64,000 bases of DNA from assembly GCA_021613535.1 (NCBI GenBank), contig CP075493.1:9610001-9674000 (forward strand), in the 5' to 3' direction. The position numbers and the translations under genes are program-made. Below the pieces are notes generated by a model, which did no database searches, was not told the DNA's origin, and saw only the letters and a list, made by a program, of their open reading frames with translations. The stretch is from Adineta vaga. Its lineage: Eukaryota; Rotifera. Of the stretch, positions 1-10,889 are shown piece after piece. Position 1 is the first letter of the stretch. The number at the start of each line of letters is the position of its first letter.

Positions 1-17
1 TTTCTTTGTGCTTTTAG

Positions 18-1474
18 AATTCTTAAAGGTCTTGTTCATAATAATAAAGTATCGAGTTCGATTCAAGAACGACTTATTCCATTAGTACAATCGATTCTTG
101 AAAACAATTCTGCATCATCAACATTACCGCGTATTGCACCAAGTTTAGCCTTTTCTGTCCTTGATCTCTTAACAACTGTTCTTCGTTCATTAAATCCACC
201 AATAAATTCTAATTTATTACATCAAACATTTCCTGTTGTTGTTCATTTACTTTTAACAAGTGATGATCAACAAATTTTAATCAATGGTGGAGAATGTTTA
301 TGTGCATTTCTTTCATGTGTATCCGTCGATTTATTTCAATGGACAGATCCAAAAACGAATATCTCAAGTATCGAATATATTTTACAAATTCTTGCAAAAT
401 TTCTCGATCCAAAAACACCAGAAAATTGTTGTACATTTATTGGAAAATTAATTCGAGGTTTCATTCGAGAAATCAATAAAACCAATCAACCAAGTTTACT
501 TGGAGATACACTAGGACAAATACTTAAAGCAGTTTTAGCAAAACTTCAAAGTAAGAGTTTTGCTATGGTGAACAAAAACAAAATGATGTTTTTTTTTTTG
601 CATAGGTTCTCAAGTTCTTAGTGTGCAACAAAGTTTAATTGTTGTATTTGCACATTTAATTCAAAATAATCTTAATGATGTAGTAAATTTTCTTAATTCT
701 ACACCTGGACCTCAAGGTAGTAGTGCATTTGATTTTGTTATGTATCAATGGGTTACGAAACAACATCTTTTCGCTGGTCCTTATGATATCAAAGTCAGGT
801 AAAGCTTCGTTTTGTTTTTGTTCGATTTTTAACAGATAGCTTTGCAAAGAAAATCATATATCTATTTTAGTATTATTGCATTAACTGGTTTATTAGAATA
901 TGCAATGACCAATAATGATGTACGTTTTCAAACTTTAATTGTTCCAGGTGATCAAATTGTTTATCAACAAGCAGGTCAATCGATATCTCATCGTACACGT
1001 TCGAGAACATCGAAACAACCTGAACAATGGACGCGTGTTCCATTAGTTGTCAAATTATTTAAAATTCTTGTTCTGGAATTACAAAATCAAATCAATACAA
1101 GAAAAGAACTTGAAGAAGATATGAATTTTGATGATGATGACGATGACGATGAAGATGCGGATAATGATGGTAATGATGATATTACAGTAGAAAAAGAAGG
1201 TGATAATGAATCGAATCTATTGAAAGCAACTGATGATGAAACAACAAAATATCTGGAACGTTATGATAATTTACTTGATGATGTATTTGATTATGAATTT
1301 TTTCAAGAAAAAGATCCCGATGCATTTCATGATCCATTAATGCAAGTCGATTTACTTGATTATTTAAAAGAACGCTTACGTTTATTTGCTACACATGCAT
1401 GGTTTGCCATATTTCAACAACATTTGAATGTTATTGAACGTAGTGCATTACAAAAAATCACGGTACTCCCATGA
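18..1474 (+). CDS. IPO9: Importin-9 (nuclear import receptor), C-terminal part
   Basis: Partial: the window opens inside an intron whose acceptor (cttttag) ends at 17. Three exons are visible, 18..550, 606..798 and 871..1474, joined in one frame. The product is a HEAT-repeat importin-beta protein that carries basic cargo such as histones and ribosomal proteins into the nucleus (family knowledge). The C-terminus is diagnostic: an acidic run of Asp/Glu around 1120-1190, then a segment with DPDAFHDPLMQVDLLDYL and a last helix ending near ALQKITVLP, the same order as in animal importin-9. The acidic run is the loop that importin-9 uses on basic cargo. Its neighbour on the other strand is convergent, with only 138 bases between the two stop codons. 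Alternative: another importin-beta family member, which the tail makes unlikely. Confidence 0.9.
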
Positions 1475-1612
1475 TATGAACGAAACGAAAAGTAAACAGT
1501 GAGTTTCATCATTCCAACAATTTCCTTTTCTTTTTCTCTCATTCACATTTTTGTATTTTTTGTAAACTATTAAAAATAGAATTGAATTCTTTGAATATTT
1601 TTCTTTTGTCTT

Positions 1613-3171
1613 TTATTTTGTAGAAAGAAAATACGTAGAGAAACGATTCAAAAGTAGATAGAGTAATTCGAGAAGTTCGACGAAACCGATGAGACTTATA
1701 CCGATCCATAAACCTAAAATAAACATGAGAAGAAGTTTAATTCGATACATTCTTTTCGATAAATGAAACCTGTTTGTCCTCCGATACTTGATATGAGATC
1801 AATCCATGTATAGACAGCAGATTCAGTTAAGATTTCTGTTGGATAAGGACTTGCCGTAATTTCTACAACGAGAATATTATCACGTATTAATGACTGTTGA
1901 AATTTATTGAAATAAGTATTCATCTTTTCATTTCGACGGAAATGCTTTTGAACGCGTTGAAAAACGTTTTTATATGAGTTGATATTCGGATAATTTGCAT
2001 ATGAGGATTGAATTGAATATTGAACGATATCGCATTCTGGTAGACATTCTCCGCATAATTTTCTTGAATCTAAATAAATCTGCGAACTATGACATGCATT
2101 ATCGATTGAACATAAGCTTATATTTGAAAAATTAGAAGTAGTATTGATAAGATGAAAAAATTTGTAGAACATAGCTAAGGTCGGTTCGATACAGTGACAA
2201 TGTTGTTCGATAAAACGTTGCTCACATAATTTATAACATAAGGCTTGAGTATATCGTACAGGATAATCTTGAAAGATTTCTTGCATATGTTCAGTTAGAT
2301 TAGTTCGACATTGTTGAGTAAATTTCATGATTCGTTGAGAAAAACTTAATTTTGTATATCTATTTGGTCTTAAAAGTACGCTATTTTGAGATAGAAGAGG
2401 TATTTCATATTTTCGATGAATAAATATTCGATATGCCGCTCGAGTCTCAGAATAACTTCGATATTCTGGTTGATGAAGAAATAATTCGAGAAGTAAGTGA
2501 TAATCATTATCTCCATTAAAATCCTCAGCTGACCAATAATGAGGAAGATCTTGTGTGTCTTCTGGTTGTACATGATGCATATTATCAAATGTATAACAAA
2601 TCCCATAAGTTGGATGAAATATTTGAGTTAAATTTTGATAACAAAGTCGTTTATTGAAAAAACATCGAATAAGAAAATCGTTTAATTGAAAACTTTGTTG
2701 AATAAATGCTTTCGATTGACTATTGACTTCAGTAACAAGAATTCGATTTACATAATTAAAAACAAATTTTTGATATTCTTTTTCATTGATAGAACTTCTA
2801 TTGGACGTTTCAGATTTTCGCATATCTAGAAAGATCTCATCTTCTAGTGCATTCATATTACCTATAACAGAAATGTTTTTCGCTTAAAAATTCATATAAT
2901 TTTCCTTACAGAAAGTAATCGATGGATAATCACTGGGTTGAGGATTTTGTTCAATACTTAGATGAATTTTTGTTGGATGATTTATATATTTGATAATAAT
3001 CGAATAGATAAAAGTGCTCATTAATGATGTTGATAGCCAAAAAGTAAACGCCCAAAAAATTCGAGTAGTAATTGTTTTTGCTCGACCAATTCGTCGAATT
3101 CCATGTGATGGAGAATTTAAAAGACATTTCTTAATAATCTCACTTGCATTTTCATTCATCGATGAAGACAT
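1613..3171 (-). CDS. DEG/ENaC family sodium channel (ASIC/FMRFamide-gated-like)
   Basis: Three exons on the minus strand, 3171..2910, 2861..1770 and 1713..1613, give about 484 residues, a normal length. TM1 lies in exon 1 (around TRIFWAFTFWLSTSLMSTF) and is followed by the post-TM1 motif YPSITFCNMN, which is completed only by splicing. The large extracellular part has the cysteine-rich core, with CEQRFIEQHCHCIEP and CGECLPECDIVQYSIQSS. The pore is GGQTGLWIGISLIGFVELLE, the canonical GxS selectivity region; it too appears only after removing the last intron, whose donor is an unusual GTTTCA. The protein should form trimeric amiloride-sensitive sodium channels in the plasma membrane; acid, peptide or mechanical gating cannot be told from sequence. 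A second in-frame ATG at 3222 would add 17 residues. The gene is divergent from eIF3d and shares a gap of about 130 bases with it. Confidence 0.92.
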
Positions 3172-3305
3172 TTTGATAACTAAATGATTTGGAAAAGAAG
3201 TATGTTTTAATAAATTTTTCAATATTTATTCACATTAATCATAGAAATTTAATAAAACTAACATTCTATTCTAGATTACTTTTTAATAAAAGAAGAAAAA
3301 AAACG
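3172..3305. promoter_or_regulatory. Shared divergent promoter region, DEG/ENaC and eIF3d
   Basis: Only about 134 bases separate the two start codons. Any promoter for the channel (-) and for eIF3d (+) must overlap here or lie inside the other gene. A splice acceptor-like ctattctag stands about 30 bases before the eIF3d ATG, so the eIF3d leader may be spliced or trans-spliced. No TATA box is clear. Confidence 0.4.
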
Positions 3306-5776
3306 ATGTCTACAACTCATTTTCAAGCACCGGTTGTTATTGAAAATAAAGATGGTTGGGGACCGACAGATGAGACTTTTCAATATAAAGACATGCCTTA
3401 TCAACCTTATTCGAAAAGTGATCAAATAGGCAAAGTATGACATTGATTGATCATATAAAAATGGAGAATTTTCAACTATTTATTTCTCTTAGATTGCCGA
3501 TTGGACAGGCACTGTCTATGGTGATAAACGAAATTATAGTAAATAATTAAATAATGAACAAAGATAAATGTAGATTATTTTATGATTTATTTTAGATCGA
3601 TATCGATCACAATATGGTGCCGGAGTTGGAATGTATCAATATATTCACGATGATGATGAGAATACATTTCAAATTGTTGATTCAACTCGTTTACCGAAAC
3701 CAGCTTTTCAAAAACGATCACGTTATCAACAGAATGTAAAGGAGACAAACAAATTGAATGAAAATAAAGATCGATATTTTGTTTTTATTTCTATTTAGCG
3801 TTTTAATTCTCAACAAAATCAAAATCGTTTTTCATCAATGCAAACAGCATTTGCAGGCACACAGAAAAAATCTAAAACAATGAAGAATTTGGAAATGTAA
3901 GATGATTTTTTTTCTCTTCATTCCATCTTAATATAATTCGATGAATTTTAGGGATCAAATGCGACAAATGAGAAAATGGAAAAAGCAATTTGGCAATCGC
4001 GCTGATCCACGTCAACATGTAAGCATTTACTCTCTATCAATATCGTTATACTATGAGATTCTATTTTGATTTAAGCAACAAGCTAAACAACGTGAACCAT
4101 CTGTACGTGTACGAGAAGATTGGCAAGTTATTGATGAAATATCATTTAGTAATCTGGCAAAATTAAGTTTACCAAATGTGGGTGAACCCGAAGAAATGTA
4201 AGTTCATATGAATTATAAATGAATTCACAAAAGAAATAATAACATAGGAGTGTTTGTGGTTCACTTGAATATTATGATAAACGATATGATCGAATTTCAA
4301 CGAAGAGTGAAAAGAAATTGACAATGGTCAATCGATTAATACATAAAATTACAACAACTAAAGATCCGGTTATTCGACAAGTAAATAGAATCAAAGTATT
4401 TTCAAAATAACATTTTTCTTTTCTATTAATTTAGATTTGTAAAACGTATGGCAATGTATTTGCTACGGATGCAATCATTTCTACATTAATGTCTTGTACA
4501 CGATCTGTTTATCCATGGGACATTGTTGTTGATGTAAACATCTAATTTTAAACTTCACATTTCTTTTCTAATCTATATGATACGTTTTATCTATTAGAAA
4601 ATTGGTTCACGATTATTTTTTGATAAACGAGAAGATTCAACGATTGGTAAGAGAGAAAAAAAACGATGGAATACATAGATTTTGATAATGATAATTGATG
4701 TGTTAGATATGTTAACGGTAAATGAAACAGCAAATGATCCTCCACCAGAAGATGGTACAATGGATTCAGCAAAAAGTTTAGGCATGGAAGCTGTTTTTAT
4801 TAATCATAATTTTGCCCAACAAGTTCTTCGAATGGTAGATGTCTTTTTATTTTGAATAGAAATTCTAACTATCATCAATAATATCTGTTTAGAATGAAGA
4901 ACGGTATAAATTTCCAAAACCAAATCCATTTATTCAACCAGATGAAGAAAATGAAGCAGCATCTGTCGTTTATCGTTATCGTTCATGGGATCTGGGCAAT
5001 AATCTAACTATAGTTATTCGTTGTGAACAAGATTGTATTCAAATTGGACCCAATGGTGAAGAACAATTCGTTAATATAAAAGCATTAAATGAATGGAATC
5101 CAAAGGTGAAACTAAATCTTCGATAGTTTTCATTCTAACGTACTTCTTTTTTTCCACACATAGGCCGGTAGTAATCTTGATTGGCGAACAAAATTAGATA
5201 TGCAACGAGGTGCAGTTTTAGCTGCTGAATTACGTAATAATGGATTTAAATTAGCAAAATGGACAACATGTGCTATATTAGCTGGTTCGGATCAAATCAA
5301 ATTTGGTTATGTTTCACGACAAAATTTCAAGGATGCATCACGTCATACAATACTTGGCATGCAAAACTTCAAACCTCAAGAATTTGCAACACAAATGGCG
5401 TTGAATATTGATAATGGTTGGGGTATTATTCGAGGTATATTGGAAGAAAAAAAAGATTTGATTGAAATCGATTGAATAAATTGTGTTCTTGTTTAGCATT
5501 AGTGGATTTATTTATGAATAAACCTGATGGACGATATTTAATTACGAAAGATGCAATGAAGGTAAAAATTGAAGTTTATAGTAATTTTAATCATAGTTCT
5601 CTTTTTCTTTTTTTCTTTTAGCCAATCCTTCGAGTAAGATAAAGAATATAATCAAGAAAATCATTTTTCGTTTGATGTACTTTTCTTTTAAATAGATTTA
5701 TAGTGTTCCGGAAAATTCATTCGATAGTGAAGAAGAACCCAGTGATGATGAGAACGATCGACAAGAACAGAAATAA
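3306..5776 (+). CDS. EIF3D: Eukaryotic translation initiation factor 3 subunit D
   Basis: About a dozen short exons join in frame to a full-length eIF3d. The start [20 protein letters not shown] matches the conserved N-terminus. Further conserved blocks are [26 protein letters not shown], the [11 protein letters not shown] region, and [20 protein letters not shown] near the C-terminus, before an acidic tail. eIF3d is a peripheral eIF3 subunit that binds mRNA and can recognise the 5' cap on selected transcripts (family knowledge). One exon is only 12 nt (5622..5633, coding PILR), flanked by a good acceptor and a GTAAG donor, and is needed to keep the conserved order DAMK-PILR-IYSVPE. The stop is TAA at 5774, with AATAA-type poly(A) sequence just after it. 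Confidence 0.96.
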
Positions 5777-6042
5777 AAAAACAAATACATCATAATCCTA
5801 CTTTATTGTTATATTCGTTCGTCTTTTCTTTTGTGTTGTGATGACTATCTATTTCATGTACACGTTTAAACAAATAAGAAAAACGAAAGAAAATTGATGT
5901 GTTCACGTCATGATAAATGACAACAAGAAAAGAATAAAGATGGAAACTTGATTGTCTAATTTTAGATGAAAAATGTGAAAGAAAAAGTTCGTTTCTAATT
6001 AATTCTTTATCTCGTGGAAGTTTAATGATATAGATATATTAA

Positions 6043-7503
6043 ATGGCTTTTGACATTGAGGATATCTTGCCTGATCGTGAGAGCGGTAGGAGATTTTTGA
6101 AGAAGATGAAGATGATTGATTTTTGTTTGTTTTCTATTTAGCTCAACAATTCTACCAAAAATATGACCCTAAAGAAGTTCTTGGACGAGGTTTATCATCT
6201 GTTGTACGAAAATGTGTAGAAAAAGCGACAGGAAAAGAATTTGCATGTAAAATTATGGAATTTAATGACGATAGTGTCGAAGAACGTGCTTCAACTTTAC
6301 GAGAAATTCAAATATTAAAACTAGTTGGCGGACATCCAAATATTATCGATATATTTGCAACATTTGAAACACCAAATTATGTCTTTATTGTTATGGAATT
6401 ATGTCCATATGGTGAACTTTTTGATTATTTAACAAAAGTTGTACGATTATCAGGTATGAATGTAATGTTTTAATTTGATAATAATACAATAACGATTTTC
6501 TACTTTAGAAAAACGTACTCGTCAAATTATGTCAAGTATATTAGTTGGTGTTAATCATTTACATTCTCATCGTGTTGTTCATCGAGATTTAAAACCTGAG
6601 AAGTAAGAGATGATAAAATGAAATCTCTTTTTAGAATTGTTTTTTTTTGTGTTTCGTTCAAAGTATTTTAATGGATTCAACGATGAATGTTAAAATAACA
6701 GATCTTGGTTTTGCTGTTCAAATATCTGAAGGCGAATCATTATATGATCTTTTTGGAACACCCGGTAAATAATTCTATTCTTTTTCTTGTTCGTAAACTA
6801 AAAATCATTTATTCTTATATCTAAGGTTATATGGCTCCTGAATTACTCCGTTGTTCTCAAAGTGATGAAGCACCCGGTTACGGTTTACCCGTTGATCTAT
6901 GGGCATGTGGAGTTATTTTATACACACTTCTCAGTGGTTTACCGCCATTTTGGCATCGTAAACAACACATGATGTTTCGTATGATTGTGGAAGGACAATA
7001 TTCAATGACTGGTTCCGATTGGGATGATGTATCTGAAACAGCCAAAGATTTAATTCGACATTTATTAGTAACAAATCCAGATGAACGTTTTACAGCTGCA
7101 CAAGCACTTCAACATCCATTTTTTAATAATGATCGTACACGACGACGAGATTTCATGGCTAAACGAACTTTAAAAGCACATATTATTCTTGTTTGGTCTA
7201 TACATCGTCTAAGAACATTACACTATCGACCACAACCGATTCGTGGAAAAGAATTACTTGGTAAGAATTCAGTCTATTTTTGTTGTTTTTGAAATTAAAA
7301 AAATTTATTTTCTTTTAGAAAATCCATATCGATTTAAATCCTATCGAAAGATGATTGATTCAACTGCTTTTCTTCTCTATGGACATTGGATTAAAAAAGA
7401 TGAACATCTCAATCAAAACCGTGCGACTCTTTTTCAAACAGAAGAAAAATTTGATCTTATTCGACATGAACAACTCTTATTAAAACAACCAATTTCCACT
7501 TGA
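6043..7503 (+). CDS. PHKG: Phosphorylase b kinase gamma (catalytic) subunit
   Basis: Spliced from a 43-nt first exon (6043..6085) and later exons. The N-terminus DRESAQQFYQKYDPKEVLGRG is characteristic of PHKG. Kinase motifs in order: glycine loop GRGLSS, ATP lysine in FACKIM, catalytic HRDLKPEN, then DLG where almost all kinases have DFG, GTPGYMAPE and DLWACGV. As in other PHKGs there is no activation-loop phosphosite requirement; the family keeps an acidic residue there. The C-terminal autoinhibitory/calmodulin-binding tail is present (LIDAYAF-equivalent MIDSTAFLLYGHWIKK). The enzyme phosphorylates glycogen phosphorylase in response to calcium. The gene follows eIF3d in the same direction, 266 bases downstream, with an acceptor-like tctaattttag at 5955-5965 in between, so an operon arrangement is possible. 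Confidence 0.95.
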
Positions 7504-7967
7504 ATCTATCCTCAGTACCGATTAAGAGAAACCATGAGCTGGTTCGATTACTTTTATCTTTCCTATCAAATAGAAATAGTACCCTTCTTTTGTTTAGTCG
7601 ACTTTTCTATTTTCTTATTTCTTTATCAAAAATTCATTTCGATTTTAATTTAAAGAAATACATTTCTAATATATATATATATATACAAGATATATCAGAT
7701 GTGTATTGATTCTTATACTCGGATACATGAATTGCAAAGAGATATTGATAGCACAACAAGATCCAATTGGTTTATAGAGAAATATTAATTTTTGATAAAA
7801 GTCAGGAATACGATTTCGAAAATAAGTTAGAAAAGATTATTTTGTTGAAAACAGTCTGTCAAGTATGGTACTCATGTTTAATCACGAAAAAATGCATATT
7901 ATAGGCACTGGAAATTAAAATTAAATGGAAAATAAATGAGAAGAAGAAAAAGTATCAGCTCAGTAAT
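7504..7967. other. Intergenic, no gene seen
   Basis: 3' flank of PHKG. AT-rich, with a short (TA)n run near 7670-7685. I see no exon, RNA gene or repeat element here. Confidence 0.5.
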
Positions 7968-7976
7968 ATGTTGAAC
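7968..7976. repeat. 9-bp target-site duplication, left copy
   Basis: ATGTTGAAC directly before the left end of the FLYWCH element. The same nine bases follow the right end at 8817..8825. A 9-bp duplication is typical of Mutator-like (MULE) insertions. Confidence 0.65.
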
Positions 7977-8106
7977 ATGCCTTCTGTTTTGCGGACGTTT
8001 TTTCCTAATTGGTAAAAAAAGTATCCGCAAAGTAGAAACTGGGGGAGAGAAACTATCTGCAATGTGGAATCGAGGGAGAGAAATAGAGAAACAATATGAT
8101 AACATT
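7977..8106. repeat. Left terminal inverted repeat of FLYWCH element
   Basis: Contains an imperfect palindrome of about 45 bp (TTTTGCGGAC ... ATCCGCAAAG) around a TAATTGGTAAAA core. Two tandem units of roughly 31-33 bp follow, each opening TCYGCAAWGTRGAA and closing in GGGAGAGAAA. The end aataGAGAAACAAT is mirrored in the right repeat. Confidence 0.65.
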
Positions 8107-8152
8107 ATAAAGCAAAAGAAAGTTTATTTTACCAAAAATAAAGAAAATTTTT

Positions 8153-8527
8153 TTATAACAGATAATTGAGTGACGAATTGTCCTTTGGTTCATAATCAAG
8201 ATCGTCTTTTTCATTAGCATCAAACACCTGGATATATCGATAAGGTTCTTTATCGATTCTTTGTTTGATAGATTGAATACATTCATATACATTGAAAGAC
8301 ATTTTTGGTGGATGTTCATAATCATGGATTCCGTCTGGGTTAATATATTTCATCTTGATAATAGAAGATTCCTGTGTTTTGATCGAAGCTTTGCATAATT
8401 TCTTTGTACAAGCCCACATTTTGCTTCCATCCATGTTTTTTCGTTTCAATCCAAAATGATAATCTTTGAAAATAATGCCTTCCTTTTCACGTTGCGTGGT
8501 AATAACAAAAAAGTTATCCGAATTCAT
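8153..8527 (-). CDS. FLYWCH-type zinc-finger protein (124 aa)
   Basis: Single-exon 124-residue protein that starts at the ATG at 8527. It is one FLYWCH-like finger and little else: an opening TTQREKEGIIFKDYHFGLKR, then W-A-C, then C-K-A-S, then H-D-Y-E-H-P-P, giving a Cys2His2 pattern with the usual spacing (around residues 38-74). The C-terminal third is hydrophilic and acidic, with no clear motif. FLYWCH fingers bind DNA or mediate protein contacts and occur both in host factors and with MULE transposases. It sits entirely inside the inverted-repeat element and is read in one piece, unlike its intron-rich neighbours. Function is otherwise unknown; it may bind the element's own terminal repeats (inference). 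Confidence 0.75.
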   Translation of the reverse strand: MNSDNFFVITTQREKEGIIFKDYHFGLKRKNMDGSKMWACTKKLCKASIKTQESSIIKMKYINPDGIHDYEHPPKMSFNVYECIQSIKQRIDKEPYRYIQVFDANEKDDLDYEPKDNSSLNYLL

Positions 8528-8657
8528 GCTTGATGTTAATTATTATTCGATATGCTTTCTTGCCTGTGGCTTTAAATAGATGCAAGGGTGATGTTTTCTC
8601 TTTGCCACGGTTACCCTGGTTGGATAACATGCAATATCTATGTTCACTTAATTCAAT

Positions 8658-8816
8658 AATGTAATCATCATTGTTTCTCTATCTCTCTCCCTGAATTCCA
8701 CGTTGCGAACACTTTCTCTTATGCAGACATTTTAGGTTCTCCCCTCCCCGTGTTTCTATTTTGCGGGCATTTTTTCTTAATTGGTAAAAGAGAGTGTCCG
8801 CAAAGTAGAATTAGCC
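8658..8816. repeat. Right terminal inverted repeat of FLYWCH element
   Basis: Reverse complement matches the left repeat: CTTTGCGGAC, then CCCGCAAAATAGAAAC, then CAACGTGGAATTCAGGGAGA, then ATAGAGAAACAATGATGATTA. It is somewhat longer than the left copy, with an extra unit around 8710-8740. Confidence 0.65.
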
Positions 8817-8825
8817 ATGTTGAAC
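8817..8825. repeat. 9-bp target-site duplication, right copy
   Basis: ATGTTGAAC, an exact copy of 7968..7976, right after the right terminal repeat. Confidence 0.65.
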
Positions 8826-9037
8826 GCGTTACAAAATAAATCGATTTTGATTCAATTATTCATTATATTTATTTCATATTTAAGATGTTTCTTTTAAAAG
8901 CTTTTTCAAACATTGCAAAAACTTCACGTAATTCTTTGACAGACGAACTTTTGTGATTTGCGGGACCGATTAGCGATAATTACAATCGTGGCAAACACAT
9001 ATACGAGAAGTAAAAAAGAATTGATCATTTTTTAACA

Positions 9038-9562
9038 TCATCGCCGACGTCCAACAATGCCCGATCGCCATAATCCTTGTGACAAGGAATTTTGTTGTTT
9101 AGACGGTCCAGACATTACATGAACATTCTTTTCATTTTCGTCCTTATTTGCGAAAAGCCAGAAACGTTTGTCTCGAATATGATCCATTGTATCTAATAAA
9201 TCAAATTATAAAATACAATAGACAATGATAATGTTTTCATCACTTACGTTCTAATTTTCGAGATACATCAAAATGTCCTTTTGCCAAACGAAACTGACGG
9301 TTTTTCATTAACACAGGATTTTCTTTATTTATCATTTTCTTGAATGTCAGGTATTGGTCATCAGAAGATGGTATGTAATCATGTACACGAGGTTGATGAA
9401 TATTATCAGTATTCATTTCATAATCACTATTTCGAATTGAATAGGTGTTACCTATACAGTCGTAGATACTTAGACATTGTTATACTAATCAAATGATTAC
9501 TTACCAGCACAAATACAAATGAAAGTAATAACAAGAAGAACAGAGATATTGTTTGTTATCAT
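9038..9562 (-). CDS. Candidate secreted neuropeptide/peptide-hormone precursor (138 aa)
   Basis: Three minus-strand exons, 9562..9505, 9451..9248 and 9192..9038, total 417 nt. Both introns are short with GTAAGT donors and TATAG/TTAG acceptors, and the frame holds throughout. Residues 1-18 (MITNNISVLLVITFICIC) form a clear signal peptide. The rest is hydrophilic and has no cysteines after the signal, as in peptide prohormones. Dibasic sites are present (KK, RK, KR), and the protein ends GLWRSGIVGRRR-stop, a textbook amidation and cleavage signal (Gly followed by basic residues), so a peptide ending GIV-amide is predicted. A KR site before FWLFANK could release the C-terminal peptide of about 37 residues. 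I do not recognise the family. A TATA-like TATATATA lies about 60 bases upstream. Function is inferred, not shown. Confidence 0.65.
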
Positions 9563-10889
9563 TATGAATGAATACAATCAATGTAATATATTGAAATGCA
9601 ATTTATCAAATGGCAAACATATATATATAGTCAAAAGAGCTATTTCTAATTTGAAGCTTCTTAACTCTGAACGAGCTTCAATGATTCTTTTGGCACATGA
9701 CATCTGAAATTGTTAACGCTATTCTTTTTTTTCTCTCTTTAAAGCAATGTTCGCATCACTAATGAAACGAGACAGACGGTTTGCAGTCTTTGCACACAAC
9801 ATATAAATGTAGGTGTTTACTCATATTAGTTAGCTTTCTTTTCTTTTTCTTATTGTTTGACTAAAATCAGGATTCTTCAACACTGAACAATGATGCATAA
9901 ATATATAAGTAGTGCAATACATGATTTTCTAGTACTGTTAAAAAAGTGTAGTTGGTATTGAAGCTGTTTTTATCAATGAGGAAATCACGCTTATTAAACT
10001 TTTTTCAATCCATTTATTTCATTAGGAAAATCTCGTGATGTCTACTTGTCGAAAATCATAATACAGAGAATACTGTATCATCTGTTTCTATACATAACAG
10101 TTATATATAGATACACTTAACAGCAGAAATGTTGATATTTCTTTAAGAATAATGATCGTAAGTTGCAAAATCAATGTTAATTCTCTAATATAGAACAATT
10201 TTAATCTATTCTCATACATGACATTGAATCTATACACTTAAAAAATATGTTATTTATAGTTTTCATGAAGGAAAAAACAATAAATATACGTAGACATATG
10301 TAATAACGATATGACTTCTCTGCTTAATAAGCAATAACTTAATCATTTGACAACAGACCTTGATTTTAATTTGATCTACGGATGAATAAATCATTTCTAT
10401 GCGACTAACACATTAAAAAAAAATATATTTCAATAACACTGATCATTAGAGACATCTGTTTGAAAAATTTTTCTCTCAATTCATATATTCACATGTTGAT
10501 AAAAATAGTCCATACTATTTTTTTGTAGTTATTTTTTAAAAAAGAAGAAATAATTTAATTTAATTGATTTATTTTTCTTATTTTATTTATCTATCCAATA
10601 TCATCCATACTCTACTTCACTCACGCCCTATTTACTCACCAACGGTCAACTCAATCACATACTTAGATTATTTGCATTTGTGTCATCAATTTCTCTATTG
10701 ATTGAATCGTGTCATCTGCATTACGAAGAGAAATTTCTTACCTTTTCTTATTGAACAAAACGATTGAATCATTCTTTTTTTCTTCTTCCTCTGCACGATC
10801 TTAATCGATATTTTATGATCCTATTTCTCACACACTCTCTCTCTCTTTCTATTATAGATTCAAGTACATATCAAACAAGATTCTCAATC
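9563..10889. other. Intergenic region before the calmodulin-like gene
   Basis: About 1.3 kb of AT-rich sequence with no coding exon that I can support. The last 250 bases are pyrimidine-rich, with a CTCTCTCTCT run near 10838-10848, and probably hold the calmodulin-like gene's promoter and leader. Confidence 0.45.
9618..9629 (-). promoter_or_regulatory. TATA-like box upstream of peptide precursor
   Basis: An ATATATATA run about 56-67 bases before the precursor start codon on the minus strand, a plausible distance for a TATA box with a short leader. (TA)n runs are common in this DNA, so this is weak. Confidence 0.3.

Larger units (their letters stand above)
7977..8816. mobile_element. Mutator-like (MULE-type) DNA element with FLYWCH gene
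   Basis: An 840-bp unit bounded by 9-bp direct repeats and by long, imperfect terminal inverted repeats (about 130 bp left, about 160 bp right). It holds a single open reading frame, a FLYWCH zinc finger on the minus strand. Each end contains GCGGAC/GTCCGC motifs, and inside them GGGGGAGAG-type and AATAGAGAAACAAT-type motifs recur in inverted order. No transposase is encoded, so the element would depend on a transposase elsewhere. FLYWCH fingers are known companions of MULE transposases. It could instead be a gene-carrying derivative that captured or retained only the DNA-binding part. There are no introns. Confidence 0.65.
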
